Source: Pseudonocardia oceani | GTDB lineage: Bacteria; Actinomycetota; Actinomycetes; Mycobacteriales; Pseudonocardiaceae | Length of the DNA stretch: 64,000 bases | Assembly (NCBI RefSeq): GCF_019263585.2 | Contig: NZ_JADQDF010000001.1 | Span: forward strand, 3,534,001-3,598,000 | Reading direction: 5' to 3' | Made by a program: the position numbers and the translations under genes | Notes under the pieces: model-generated | Told to the model about the DNA's origin: nothing | What the model saw: the letters and a program-made list of their open reading frames with translations, nothing else | Databases searched by the model: none | Shown: positions 32,697 through 43,800 of the stretch, in pieces | How the letters are laid out: each line of letters begins with the position of its first letter | How positions within the stretch are numbered: position 1 is the stretch's first letter

Positions 32697-35600
32697 CTAG
32701 CTCGGCTCAAAGCCGGAGTCGGAGAACCTGAGCACCGTCGCGTTCTCCCGAATCGTGCGCATCTTGGCCTCGTCGAAGCCCCCCGGGGCGTGGGCTGTGA
32801 TCTCGACCCGAACCTCAAGGTGTACGCCCTCGACGGCAGCGAGTTGAGCTACGACCTCCTGGGCGAGCTTTGCGAAGTCACCCGCGTAGCGCTCCGCGTT
32901 GAGCTCTTTCACGCCGTAGTAGCGGGTAAACCGGGTCGGGGTGGGCGCCGGTTGTCCACCGCCGGGCCTCGGTCCGGGTCCGACCGTACCGCCGGGTCCG
33001 GTATCGACGACCGGATCGGCGGGACCGGGTCCGCCGCCGGCCGCGGCCTCGCGCCGCTCTTCGTCTGCGCGCAGTTGCGCCAACGCCCGATCGGGTTGCA
33101 CTAGGAGGACGGAGTCGGTGATCTCGGGAGCGCGCCCGGCGCTGCCGGGAACAACAAGTCCGGAGTACCGTTCCCCGTCCCATCCAGTGGCTAGCGCGAA
33201 ACCGGTGTCCTGCCAGAAGAGCTCGCTGTCGATCACGGCAGCCACCCCATCGGCGAGTACCGAGCGATCACGTAGCCGAGCCAAGTAGGGGTAGGTGGTG
33301 TAGTAGCCCCACAGTTCGCCGAACGTGATGTGTCCGGCCTTGTCCCATGCGGGGCGCAGCGGACCGTCGAGGTCCAGGCGTATCACATTCGCGGCGCGTT
33401 GCAATGATAGGTCGTCGCCTGCGCGCAGCTTGGCCGCCGTGCGGTCGGCGACGTCGTCGGTCGTGCCGTCCGCCTTAACGGGCTTAATCGTTACCGGTTG
33501 GTCCTGCGGCAGCAGTGCCCAGTGGAACGTGGCGGGGAGCCGGTCACGAACGGTCTGGTCGGCGCGGTCCCGGCGGTCCTCGGCCTGGGCGCGCTGCGCG
33601 GCGGTGAGCCCGAGGGCCTTGTCGGCGTTGTCGCGCACGTACTTCCACGCCAGGAACTGGCGGATGGAGTCGTCCAGTTCCTTCCACCGGGTTGCGTCGG
33701 CCGCGAGGAAGACCACCATGTTCTGGTGCACCCGCGCTGCAGAGCCGCGGCGTTGCGCCACGTTGAGCGCCCACACCGCGGCAGGTGACTCGTCTTTCTG
33801 CTTGCGGTCGTAGGTCTCCTTGCACGGCACGATCACCAGCCGCACGTCAGCGGTGTCCGGCACGTCCGCCGAGCTGTCCGGGGTGACGTGCACGGCGGCG
33901 AACCCGCGGGGCGAGTTCTTCTTGACCGGGTCGAGCCTGCGTTTGACCTCGGCCCAGACGTCTTCGGGGTGCAATCGCTCGGCGTGGTCGCGTGCCGTGC
34001 GGGTGGTGTTGGCCTGCGTGTCGTACCAGTAGGCGGACCCGGAGCTGTAGAAGTACGTCGCCCGGTTGGCCAGGTGGTTCAGGGCCGAGTGGAAGTTTCC
34101 GGGCACGTCGCCGGGCAGCGCGGTACCCAGGAACAACCGGGCCCGGTCCAACCCCTTGTGGGCGGTGCTCAGCGTCGGGGTGGCGCCGACGAACACCGTC
34201 CGGGCAAGCCGCTGCGTGGTGTGCCGGGCGCCGAGCAGCGGGTGCTCGTTGTCGACCTGGGCTGGGGCGGAGGTGGGACCGTCCACGTCGGCGTCGACGA
34301 TCGGCTTCCACCGGTCGTCGAGGTATTGGGAGATTTCGGTGAGCACCAGGTCGGTGTCCAGTGGCACGGAACCGGGCATGATCAGCGGGGCGGTGTCGCC
34401 CTCTCGCCAGAGCTGGCCGACCACGGTATTCATCAGCCGAAGCACACCGCGGGTGCGTTGGAAGCGGTCGAGGGTGGACCAGTCTTCATAGAGTCGGTCG
34501 AACAGCTCGGGATGAACTGGGTAGGAGCGACGGATCCGGTCGCCGTACGCGGAGTCGGTCACCGCCTTGGGGAAGTCGCCAGAGTTCTTGCGGTAGAAGG
34601 CGACCATCGCGTCCGCGGTGGCGGCAATCTGGGCGAGCTGAGCGCCGTCGGGGGTGGCGAACAGGCGGCGCCGCACGATCTCGAAGCTCTCGTCCGCGCT
34701 GGCCGCGCGCCACTGGTCGGCGGTGCGACGCACGACGTTCTGCAGCCGGCGTAGCGCCTCGCGCCCGTTCTCCCCACCCACTTCCTCATCACTGGCCCCG
34801 TCGGCGCCGTCGGTGGTGGCGGCATCAGACGAGGCCGGGATGGAGATCACGACGAGCACGCCGGGCACAGCCTTGGCGGTCTCGGTCAGGGACTGGGCGA
34901 AGGTGAACTGGGTGTCGAAACTGCCGCCAGCGAGGTCGTCGCGCCCGTAGAGCCCGCGCGCGTAGGCCACCCACTCGTCGATGAGGATCACGGCGGGGCC
35001 GTAGCGGAGGAACAGCTCGCGGAGCGCCTCACCGGGGTTTGTGGAGGTGCGGTCGGCCTCGGCGACAATCGCGAAGCCGTCGCGGCCGCCGAGCTGCCAG
35101 GCCAGCTCGCCCCAGAGCGTGCGAACGACGGTGCCGTCGGCCTTGGTCTCCAGCCCAGACGGGGCAATCTGGTTGCCCACCAGCGCGACTCGGCGTACGG
35201 ACGCGGGAAGGCTGAGTCCAGCAAGCAGGTCCTGTACCTCTTGTGGATAGTCGACCAGCGGCCGGCCTGATGCCAAATGCCACAGCGACAGCATCGAGTG
35301 GGTCTTGCCGCCGCCGAAGTTGGTCTGGAGGTTAATGACCGGCGACGCGTTCAGGTCTCCGGATAGGCGGCGAGTGGCGCGTTTGATCAGGTCCTTCAAG
35401 CCCGTGGTGAGGAAGGTGCGGCGGAAGAACTCGATAGGGTCGGTGTACTCGGCGTCGCCCTCACCGCGCGCCACCATCGAGAGGTCGGCTGCGAACTCGG
35501 CCGCGTGAAAATTGCCGCTCGCTACGTCGTCGTGGGGGCGCAGCACTTCCCGCCACGGAATCAGCCCGGTCGAGCGCAGGTCGGCCGAGCTGCCGCTGCG

Positions 35601-36077
35601 GACCACCTTCCGGTCTTCCTGCTCGGCGGAGACCCGCCGAAGGTCGATCCGCTGGCGTTTGACCTCCTCAGCTTGGGCGGGGGTGCCCGCGGCCCGTAGT
35701 AACCGCTCAACTGAGTCGAGCGCCCGGTAGGCGTCGTCGGCGGTGAACGAAGCGTTGTGTGCCCAGTTGTTGCGGGTCTCACGAAGCTCACTGGCCAGCG
35801 ACTGCTCGGAGCGAGACAGGTGAGGATTGAATGGGAACCACCCGTCCTTCACCGCACCGGTGACGTTTTCGCTGAGCATTCGCAGGCTGCACTGCGGGTC
35901 GAGCCGGCTGTAGACCCCGGGACGGCCACCGCGCTGGGCGTCCTTAGCGGCCAGCACCAGCGTCCAGTCCGACCCCTCGGCGAGGTCGGGGGCCAGTACG
36001 CGGGTGATGAACTCGTCTAGCCCGACGGCCAGCTGCTCGAACGCCTGGCCCACCCGCTCACGGTTGCTCGGTGCCAT
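32697..36077 (-). CDS. HEPN-DUF499 AAA ATPase of a defence operon
   Basis: The 1126-residue protein opens with a Swt1-like HEPN domain (about residues 1-130). The ETRNNWAH segment supplies an R-x4-H motif typical of HEPN ribonucleases. The DUF499/COG1483 ATPase core follows, with NFGGGKTHSML (Walker A, about 253-263) and VILIDEWVAYARGLY (Walker B). The tail is Pro/Gly-rich, then a globular end. DUF499 ATPases occur with DUF1156 methylases and helicases in anti-phage and restriction-like loci. The ATG at 36077 lies 4 bp after the GmrSD stop, making it the last gene of a four-gene operon. A toxic RNase activity triggered by infection is possible and is inference. Confidence 0.85.
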   Translation of the reverse strand: MAPSNRERVGQAFEQLAVGLDEFITRVLAPDLAEGSDWTLVLAAKDAQRGGRPGVYSRLDPQCSLRMLSENVTGAVKDGWFPFNPHLSRSEQSLASELRETRNNWAHNASFTADDAYRALDSVERLLRAAGTPAQAEEVKRQRIDLRRVSAEQEDRKVVRSGSSADLRSTGLIPWREVLRPHDDVASGNFHAAEFAADLSMVARGEGDAEYTDPIEFFRRTFLTTGLKDLIKRATRRLSGDLNASPVINLQTNFGGGKTHSMLSLWHLASGRPLVDYPQEVQDLLAGLSLPASVRRVALVGNQIAPSGLETKADGTVVRTLWGELAWQLGGRDGFAIVAEADRTSTNPGEALRELFLRYGPAVILIDEWVAYARGLYGRDDLAGGSFDTQFTFAQSLTETAKAVPGVLVVISIPASSDAATTDGADGASDEEVGGENGREALRRLQNVVRRTADQWRAASADESFEIVRRRLFATPDGAQLAQIAATADAMVAFYRKNSGDFPKAVTDSAYGDRIRRSYPVHPELFDRLYEDWSTLDRFQRTRGVLRLMNTVVGQLWREGDTAPLIMPGSVPLDTDLVLTEISQYLDDRWKPIVDADVDGPTSAPAQVDNEHPLLGARHTTQRLARTVFVGATPTLSTAHKGLDRARLFLGTALPGDVPGNFHSALNHLANRATYFYSSGSAYWYDTQANTTRTARDHAERLHPEDVWAEVKRRLDPVKKNSPRGFAAVHVTPDSSADVPDTADVRLVIVPCKETYDRKQKDESPAAVWALNVAQRRGSAARVHQNMVVFLAADATRWKELDDSIRQFLAWKYVRDNADKALGLTAAQRAQAEDRRDRADQTVRDRLPATFHWALLPQDQPVTIKPVKADGTTDDVADRTAAKLRAGDDLSLQRAANVIRLDLDGPLRPAWDKAGHITFGELWGYYTTYPYLARLRDRSVLADGVAAVIDSELFWQDTGFALATGWDGERYSGLVVPGSAGRAPEITDSVLLVQPDRALAQLRADEERREAAAGGGPGPADPVVDTGPGGTVGPGPRPGGGQPAPTPTRFTRYYGVKELNAERYAGDFAKLAQEVVAQLAAVEGVHLEVRVEITAHAPGGFDEAKMRTIRENATVLRFSDSGFEPS

Positions 36078-36081
36078 GGGT

Positions 36082-37983
36082 TCAGGCCTCCTCGTCGGTC
36101 GGGTTCTCGTCGGCGCCGTCCTCGACGTCGTCGGGTTCGTCGGCGAACTGGTCGGGGGTCTCGAAGCCGCCAACGAGCTCGTCAGCCTCGACGTCGCGCT
36201 GCGCCGGTTTGCCCATCGCGGCCTCGACCAGTTCGAGGAGTGCCCGGCGACGTCGTAGGAAGTAGGTCTCGAAATCAGCCTCGCGCAGCGTCGACGGGTC
36301 GATGAGGTGAGCGGCGATCACCGCGTCCAACTCATCGGAGGTCAGCCCGGCGGTTGCTTCCAGCTTCGACATGTACGCGGCCGGTGACGCGCCCCCGACC
36401 ATCTGGTTCGTCTTGCGCGCCAGCGGGGTCTTGTTGACGATGCTCTCGCGCATCCAGCTCTCGACCTCGTTCGCGATGCACCACTTCCGCGGGAAGACGT
36501 GGTGGATGTCGACCCGGAGCGCGATGTACTGGTTGTGGTCAAAGGTCTTCTGGAACCGCCAGTCCTTGCAGCCGCGGGCCATCAGCAGCGCGTGGATCCC
36601 CTTAAAGGCGGCGGACTGCCGTGAGCGCAGAGTCAGCAGGCGGGACTCGGTGAAGCTCGCTCCTGCGACGGTGCTTGGCGTCGCCCGGTCTCGTTCTCCG
36701 GCCGCGGCCCCCACGGCGGCCAGAGCCCAGGAGGGGACCTGGTCCAGGTCACGAGCGAAGCGCGTCTCGGTTGCGCCGCCGTACTGCTCGCCGAGGACGC
36801 CGCTCCAGTACCAGCGGCGCAGCCGGGCGCGAACCGCGTACACGTCGGCGTCCTCACCCAGCACGACACGCATCGCGGCGAGCGGGATGAGCTGGGTCTG
36901 GTACGGGATGTCGTCCTGACGGTGGATGTGTTCGTCGTGCAGGAACTGCGCGACCCACACCAGCGCCCGGCGCACGGGCTCGGCCCAGCGCAGGTAGTCG
37001 ACGAGATCGAGCTTGAGGATGTCCTCCTTGCGCGCGTACGTGGCGCCGGGCCCGTGGCTGGTGGCCAGCAGCGTCACGGCCTGCAGGAACGCGGTGCTAT
37101 CGAACTTCTTCAGCACCGGGTGCGCGTCGATCACGGCCTGGGTGCGGGCCCAGTCGTCGTTGAGCCGGAAATCGACGCCGTGCTCGGCGAAGTAGGCGCC
37201 GTCGCCCGCGAAGATCGACGTCAGCAACTCGAAGACGTTCAGCGGCAGCCCGCCGGTGTTTACTTTCTCGAAGACCGTTGCGACGGCCGCCTTCGTGGTG
37301 GTCTTGTCCAGCTCGATCGCGGGGATCTCGTAGCTCTGCAGCGGGGTGACCACCTCAGCCTGGAAGCGCTGGATCAGCGCGGTCCGCTCGGCCAGGTCGC
37401 CAGTGGCGGAGGGGAAAGTCCACAGCCAGTCGAGCAGGTTCGGCGAGTCGTAGACGAGCCGGAACGGGAAGAGGCCGTGCTCGCGCTCCCGCTCCGGGGT
37501 GGACACGTCGAGGATGATGTCGCGACCGAAGTTGGTGCGCTCGATGCCGTCGCCGGGCAGGATCCGGATGGCGTCGTCCAGGCGCGACGGGTCGATCATC
37601 GCGCGCTCGATGTCGATGTAGAAGCGGCGCCGCACCTGCTTCTTGCGTACGTCCTCGGTGTCGACCACACCGTCGCCGGTGAGCGACTGGACCAGCGACG
37701 TCAGACGCTGCTGCCCGTCGAGGAGCAGGTGCTCGGGAGACACCGTCGCCGTGCCGTCGGGCGTGCCTTCGAGCGGCTTCGGCTTGAAGCGGACTTGGTC
37801 GCTGCCGGTCTGCAACAGCATGATGACGCCGAGTGGGTGGCCCAGGGTGATGGTTGCCAGCAGGGCGCGGATGCGCTCCTCGTCCCACTTGTAGCCGCGC
37901 TGGAAGTCCGGCAGCTGGATGCGGCCGTTGTTGGCCCGCTCCAGCAGCGTCGAGAGCTTGTGCTGCGGCGTCAGGAAGCCCAT
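36082..37983 (-). CDS. GmrSD-type DUF262/DUF1524 restriction endonuclease
   Basis: The 633-residue protein has an N-terminal DUF262 (GmrS-like) domain with QLPDFQRGYKWDEERIRALL and the nucleotide-binding DGQQR motif at residues 89-93. Its C-terminal DUF1524 (GmrD-like) HNH domain contains VDIHHVFPRKW near residue 490. Fused GmrSD enzymes are modification-dependent (type IV) nucleases that cut phage DNA with modified cytosines, driven by NTP. Start and stop lie 4 bp from the neighbouring genes, so co-expression with the methyltransferase and DUF499 ATPase is certain in practice. It may serve as the cutting component of the cassette. Confidence 0.88.
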   Translation of the reverse strand: MGFLTPQHKLSTLLERANNGRIQLPDFQRGYKWDEERIRALLATITLGHPLGVIMLLQTGSDQVRFKPKPLEGTPDGTATVSPEHLLLDGQQRLTSLVQSLTGDGVVDTEDVRKKQVRRRFYIDIERAMIDPSRLDDAIRILPGDGIERTNFGRDIILDVSTPEREREHGLFPFRLVYDSPNLLDWLWTFPSATGDLAERTALIQRFQAEVVTPLQSYEIPAIELDKTTTKAAVATVFEKVNTGGLPLNVFELLTSIFAGDGAYFAEHGVDFRLNDDWARTQAVIDAHPVLKKFDSTAFLQAVTLLATSHGPGATYARKEDILKLDLVDYLRWAEPVRRALVWVAQFLHDEHIHRQDDIPYQTQLIPLAAMRVVLGEDADVYAVRARLRRWYWSGVLGEQYGGATETRFARDLDQVPSWALAAVGAAAGERDRATPSTVAGASFTESRLLTLRSRQSAAFKGIHALLMARGCKDWRFQKTFDHNQYIALRVDIHHVFPRKWCIANEVESWMRESIVNKTPLARKTNQMVGGASPAAYMSKLEATAGLTSDELDAVIAAHLIDPSTLREADFETYFLRRRRALLELVEAAMGKPAQRDVEADELVGGFETPDQFADEPDDVEDGADENPTDEEA

Positions 37984-37987
37984 GTGT

Positions 37988-40807
37988 TCAGTCCCCCGTG
38001 TAGTCGAAGGTGCCCTGCTCGGCCGACGGACCCACGCCGGCCACGATGTCGTTCCAAGCGGTGCCCAGAGCGTTGAACTCGACGGCGACCTTCGTGCGCT
38101 TGGCATCCCCGGCCAATGCGAACAATAGGAACGCCAGCTCCTTGCAGAGATCGCGGTCGATCGACTCGGGCACCCGCGTGAGCAGCGCGGACGCGGCGAC
38201 CACCCCGTTCTCGGTAAGGGCGCGGGCCAGGTGCATTACCACCTCCCACGCACTGATCGACCGGTCGGCCGCCGGATTCCACTCCGGGTCCAGGCTCGAT
38301 GGGGCGAGCAACGTCACCTTGCCGCGGGTGCCGCGGAGGCTGAGGATCCCGGCCCGGTCGAGGTGCTCCAGCGACGCGTTGCGGGCGCGCGCGAGGTTGT
38401 CTGCGTCGCCGAAGTCTCCGGAGTCGAAGCCGTGCTGGCGGAACCAGGCGAGCGCGAACCGGGTGTCCGGGTCGAAGTCCCCCTCCTGCTCGGAGAGCAC
38501 CTCGTCCAATACCTCATTGATGAGCGACAGCGCCGCCCGCACTCCCATCGGTGTGCCGTCGTCGCTCAGGACCGCTGAGTACCGACTGAACACAGCCATC
38601 CCAGGCCCGATGGCGGCCTGGGGGAGGTCGACCGGCGCGATCGCTCCCTGCTGCAACTCGCGGAGTGCGGTCGGTAGTTCGGCTTTGAGGGCTGCTACGA
38701 ATCCGCGTCGCGCCGTGCGCGCCGCTGAATCGGGCCGGGGACGCAACGCGAGCACGATAGAGGAGGCGAGTGCGTTGGTACCCAGACTAATCATCCGCCC
38801 CCCCCTTTCGCTCCGCATCGGCCACGTTGCAGTGATTGTCCAGCCAGATCGGACCATCCCGTCCAAAAGAGTTTCCCAGCCAGTCGAGGCTACGCCTTCG
38901 CTGGTTGTTTCGGCCTGCTTGAAAGCGTAGTAGACGGTAATCGGGTAGGCGTCGAGTGCAGTCTCGCGTGCTCGCCGGAAAACACTGTTGAATCCCGATT
39001 CGAAGAACTGACGGGCTCCGGCTTTGCCATCGTGGCGGTAAGCATTCGCCACCAACTCTTCTGCTTTTGGTACAAGCATAGAAGAGAAAATGTCCGGATG
39101 GTTCTTACGCAGAGTTTTTCGGAGCCATACGTAGAAGAAGTCGGAAAGATCCGAGTAGACGATGTTGTCGTAGTATGGGGGGTCAGTTGAAATTAGGGCG
39201 CCGGCTTGGTCATGCGCGATTGCGTTACGCTGCGTGGCTGTTCCTGGAACTGAAGCGGGTATCGCTTCGAGCGCTCGCGCGACTGCCGCAGTCATTATAG
39301 AGATCGTGCCGGACGATTCCCCGAAGGGGTTGCCCTCGGCGTAGTCCCATGCCATAGGGATCGCCTGCCGCGAGAAGACGTTCCGAAGAATCTCGTTCTT
39401 CGGATTGCTGGCCCATGTCGTAATCGCAGACTGGTAGTCAGCTAATCTACTTACAACAAGACCGAGGTAGGTCGCAATGGCGGCGCCGTAGGCCTGAGCC
39501 GCCCCTGCTTCGTTCGACGTACGAGTCGCAAGAAAGTCCTTCACCGCCAGGTCTTGTGCTTCGCCGACGAGATCGCTCAGACTGGTGAGTAGCAGGAGCT
39601 GGCGGTCAGTGAAATAGTCTGCAAATGTGAAGAACCCGTATCGACGACCCTGTGCATTTCCCCCAAACGTGCCCCGGGCATCGGCAAGCAGTGTGTCTGT
39701 TCCTGTGCGAATCGCACTGGCGTCGACAGATGTGGCGGCCGCAAGATGCTCTGGCGTTGGGGGCGCGTAGATTCTGCGCCTATTTCCTTCGGCCACGATT
39801 GCAATCAGATCGGCTGCATGGCCTCCAGGATGATCTAGTTGCAAGTGTACATCTTTCGCGGAGATCGACTTTGCGCAGTTTAGGCAGATTGCTCCAGCTG
39901 AACCGGAGACGGTTCCATCATCTGTGCCCTCCGGTGCTGTAGCTGGATCGTGACCAATCGAGTAGGATATTCGCATTCCGCTGGGGTGGCTTGGGTCGGA
40001 GACGACGTTGGGGATAACATATGCCTCTTTCCCCTTCTTTCGTCCCAGCCACCATGATCTGGCAAGAGGAATAGAGATTCGACATGCCGGATTGGAGCAG
40101 GTAATAGTACGCGACCATATCCATGCCACCACCTGGGCTGTGGACCCATCAGAAAGGGTCACTCTGGGATAGTGGCCTCCAATGCGCTCTTCGGCCTGCG
40201 TGCGCATCCATTTCCCGTAGTAGCGGATGTCCTCGGCGAGTCCTGTTGCGCGTGGCCAGGTCCCGCTGCGAATGTTTGACGCGTCGGGGTTCACTGGCTG
40301 TTGACGCGCGAAATGCGAAGGGATGTCAATTAGGGCGCGATTGATGAGCACGGCTACAGGGTTAAGGTCGCTGGCGTGGGCTTCGAGGCCGAGACGCTGG
40401 GCCTCCAGCGGAATTGTGCCGCCGCCAGCGAAAGGGTCGAGAATGGGCGGGGGGTTGCCGCCCGTGGAGTCAAGGATCTCCTGGTGGGCCTGCCGGAATA
40501 GGTCCTCGTCGCCCGAGTTTTCCCACACGGCCATCCGCTCGATCAGGTCGTGCAGGCGCTTGCGCTCGGTCACCACGTCGGCCTCAGTCGGGAAGCGATC
40601 GGGGTGGGAAGAGGGGTCGTCAACGAGCTGCGCGAACAGCACAGCGCGGGCGGCCGCGAGGGGTCGGCGAGCCCACCACAAGTGCAGGGTGGACGGATGG
40701 CCGTGGCGAATGGACTTCTCGCGGGCAGACTCGCGGTTGATGGCCTCCAGCGGCAGCGCCACCTCGATGAGCTTGCGCTTCTGCGCGGGTGATGGTGCAT
40801 CAGTCAC
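37988..40807 (-). CDS. DUF1156 adenine-specific DNA methyltransferase (COG1743)
   Basis: The 939-residue protein starts with a DUF1156 domain (LIEVALPLEAINRESAREKS, then LHLWWARRPLAAARAVLF). The SAM-binding motif is DPFAGGGTIPLEAQRLGLEA near residue 125, a zinc-ribbon region has paired cysteines (CSNPAC, then CLNC), and the catalytic DPPY motif (STDPPYYDNIVY) lies near residue 540. It probably marks host DNA as self. GTG at 40807 overlaps the helicase stop by 4 bp. The part from about 38800 to 40300 has visibly lower GC and different codon use than the two ends, as if the central, probably sequence-recognising, segment had been exchanged. Confidence 0.88.
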   Translation of the reverse strand: MTDAPSPAQKRKLIEVALPLEAINRESAREKSIRHGHPSTLHLWWARRPLAAARAVLFAQLVDDPSSHPDRFPTEADVVTERKRLHDLIERMAVWENSGDEDLFRQAHQEILDSTGGNPPPILDPFAGGGTIPLEAQRLGLEAHASDLNPVAVLINRALIDIPSHFARQQPVNPDASNIRSGTWPRATGLAEDIRYYGKWMRTQAEERIGGHYPRVTLSDGSTAQVVAWIWSRTITCSNPACRISIPLARSWWLGRKKGKEAYVIPNVVSDPSHPSGMRISYSIGHDPATAPEGTDDGTVSGSAGAICLNCAKSISAKDVHLQLDHPGGHAADLIAIVAEGNRRRIYAPPTPEHLAAATSVDASAIRTGTDTLLADARGTFGGNAQGRRYGFFTFADYFTDRQLLLLTSLSDLVGEAQDLAVKDFLATRTSNEAGAAQAYGAAIATYLGLVVSRLADYQSAITTWASNPKNEILRNVFSRQAIPMAWDYAEGNPFGESSGTISIMTAAVARALEAIPASVPGTATQRNAIAHDQAGALISTDPPYYDNIVYSDLSDFFYVWLRKTLRKNHPDIFSSMLVPKAEELVANAYRHDGKAGARQFFESGFNSVFRRARETALDAYPITVYYAFKQAETTSEGVASTGWETLLDGMVRSGWTITATWPMRSERGGRMISLGTNALASSIVLALRPRPDSAARTARRGFVAALKAELPTALRELQQGAIAPVDLPQAAIGPGMAVFSRYSAVLSDDGTPMGVRAALSLINEVLDEVLSEQEGDFDPDTRFALAWFRQHGFDSGDFGDADNLARARNASLEHLDRAGILSLRGTRGKVTLLAPSSLDPEWNPAADRSISAWEVVMHLARALTENGVVAASALLTRVPESIDRDLCKELAFLLFALAGDAKRTKVAVEFNALGTAWNDIVAGVGPSAEQGTFDYTGD

Positions 40808-43800
40808 TGCGGGGGTCCCCCTTGGTTCCACATGGCGTTCCAGTCCCCACGGATGCCGGTAGCGGTGAAGCCGCCCAGGTCCGTGCTGCGGAACGGGTTG
40901 GTGAGGTAGCGCAGCTCGTCGTGCTCGGGCCCGTCCGGGCTGACCGAGACGAGGGCGAGGCGGTGGTTGTCTCCGGCGTTCTTGCCGAACAGCACTTCGT
41001 TGTAAGTCACGAAGAAGTCATCGGCGCCGGCCTCCCGGCCTTTGACCTCAATGAACACGGTCGGGGCCCCGGCCGTGGTGGTCCGGACGTCGTAGCCGGG
41101 GTTGTTGTGCGGCATCTCCTCCGGGTCACGGCCCAGCGCAACCTCCGCGGCCAGGACGGCGTCGACCGCACGTCGTTCGCTGACCGTGGTATCCACCGGG
41201 TGTTGTCCGGTCGAACCCGTCACCAGGCCAGCCGGGATGATCAGCGCCGCCCCGACCACGGTAGGGGCCCTGGCGGCGAGCTGGGCCTCGGCCGAGAGTG
41301 CCGCCGTGCGGGCGTCGAGGCGGGCCTCCAGCTCCCGGGCTCGGGACTCCATCCGGTCGGGGCTCTGCCGGGACTTCCCGCCCTTGCCTGCAGCGATCTC
41401 GTCACGGAGCCGAGCGGCCTCGCTGTGGTGCCAATTAACCTGCTGCAACAGGCGCTGCCGCACCGCCCCGGTGGTCTTCTTCAGCAACGGCAGCATCCGG
41501 GCGCGCACGTCGTCGAGGTGCTCGGGCTGTTGGTGGGTGACCGCCCACGTACCGGCGAGCGCCTCCACACCGCCGTCGAGCCACGGCTGGGCCAGCACCT
41601 TCTTAGCTGCCGAGCGGGCATGTTCAGGCAGCGGTTCGGTGTCGAGGTACGGGGCCGGTCCGCCTGTAGAAGCCTCACCGTCGGGGGTAAGGGTGACGAA
41701 CACGAACCGCTTGCTCACCACCCGGCCCGTGCCGTCGACGACCTCGCCTGTCAACGCCACGACTAGGCGCGGGACGGTGCCTTGGTCGTGCGGGTCGAAG
41801 AGCAGGGCACCCCGTTCCAGCGCCGTGCGGTGGGCCTCGGCGGTGGCGTCGAGGACGGTGTCCATCAGCGGGTGTCCGGGCGCCAGCAGCTCCGCCCGCT
41901 TGCCGAGTCCCTCGACGCGGCCGGGCTCGAAGGTCACCCGCTCGTACCGGGTGGTGAGCGGGGTGCGGGCGCCGGGTCGCTGCCGGGCGCGCAGGGTCGC
42001 GGGCACGTTGCTGATCTCGTGTCGGCCTACCTCGCGCCGCGACATCCTGCCACCGAGGCGGGCAAACGCATCGCGGAAGAACAGCTCCACGTAGTGCGGC
42101 TGCAGGCGCCGAGCCGCGGCCTCGTCCATCTCCTGACGCAGTCGCGCCAGCTCGTGCGGATCGAGCGCCTCCTGGGCCAAGGCCCGTTCGATGAGCAACT
42201 CAGTGAGCCCGTTGGACACCTGCGCATCGACGACCTGGAACATCTCCTTTCGCCGCTTTGGGTCGTCTCCATAGCGGACGGCGTCCATAAGCAGGTCGCG
42301 CAACGAGGTCTCGGTGAAGGCGTCACCGAGCACGTCGAACAGGCGACCGCCGTAGGCCTTGCGCTGTTCCTCCATCTTCGTCAGCAGCCGGGCGAACACC
42401 TGGCCCTCACGGGTGTCCTCGGCGACCAGATTCCACAACCTGCAGACGTTCTCCTGACCGATGCGGTGGATGCGTCCAAAGCGCTGCTCCAGCCGGTTCG
42501 GGTTCCACGGCAGATCGTAGTTGATCATCAGGTGGGCGGCCTGGAGGTTCATGCCCTCACCGGCTGCGTCAGTGGCCACCAGCACGGTGCGGGCCGGGTC
42601 GTGGGTGAACTCCTCCCGCGCCCGGCGGCGGTCATCGCGCTTAGTCCCGCCATGGATGACGAGCACGGCATCATCGCGGCCGAGCACGTTACGGATCTGG
42701 TCGACCAGGTAGTACAGCGTGTCCTTGTGCTCGGTGAACACGATCAACTTTCGGGGAGCGCCGTCCGGGTCTCGGAGCAAGGCCTCGTCGAGCAGCAGCC
42801 TGCGCAACTCAGCCCACTTGCGGTCCTGTCCGGAGTCGCGGACCTGCGTCGCGAGGGTGACGAGATCGTCCAGCTGCGAGATCTCGTAGGCGAGTTCTAC
42901 GGCCGACTGCGCGGCGGTCGCCGCGTCGACGATGTTCTCCTCCAACGCCTCGGCCTGCTCGGCGTCGAGCTCGTCGGACTCGAAGTCGTCGATGTCGTTG
43001 GCACGAAGGGTGTAGTCGAGGCGCTCCTCGACGACTGAGGCGTGGGTAGCGTCGAGCATCTCCTGTCGCTTCGCCTTCAGCCGGTCACGTCGGCGCTCCA
43101 GCGAGCGGAGGATCGCGTGGGTGCTGGACGCCAGACGGCGCTGCAGCACGGTGAGGGCGAAACCGACCGTGCGGGTGCGACCCGCGTCCAACGACTCCGC
43201 ACGGTTCATCTCCTCCCGCACGTACTGCGTGACCCGCTCATAGAGGTTCTTCTCGCCGCCCGACAGCTCGTAGGGCACGGTCTCGGCGATCCGCTCGGGG
43301 AACAGCGGCCGGCCTTCGAAGGTCAGCAGGTCCTCCTTGACCATGCGCCGCATCAGCCCGGTGGTGTCGGTGGAGTGCACGCCGTCGCGGAAGCGACCCT
43401 CGAAGCGGTCTGGGTCGAGCAAGGCCAGGAACAGCTGGTAGTTCTCTTCGCTGCCGGCGTGAGGCGTGGCGGTCATTAGCAGCAGGTGCCGTGCAACGGT
43501 GCCCAGCTCCTGGCCGAGTTCGTACCGGCGGGTGGTGCGCAGCTCGCCGGTCCACCATCGGGCCGACATGCGGTGCGCCTCGTCGACGATCACAAGGTCC
43601 CATTCGCTGGTGGCCAGGTGCGCCCGCAGATCCTCCGAGCGAGCGAGTTGATCCATTCGGGCGATGAGCAGCGGGTGGCGGGTGAAGGGGTTCCCGTCCG
43701 GGGCGGTGGCGGCCATGTCGGGGGAGAGAATCTCGGCATCGATGCCGAACTTGGCGGCCAGCTCGTCCTGCCACTGCTCGACCAAGCTGCCCGGGGCCAC

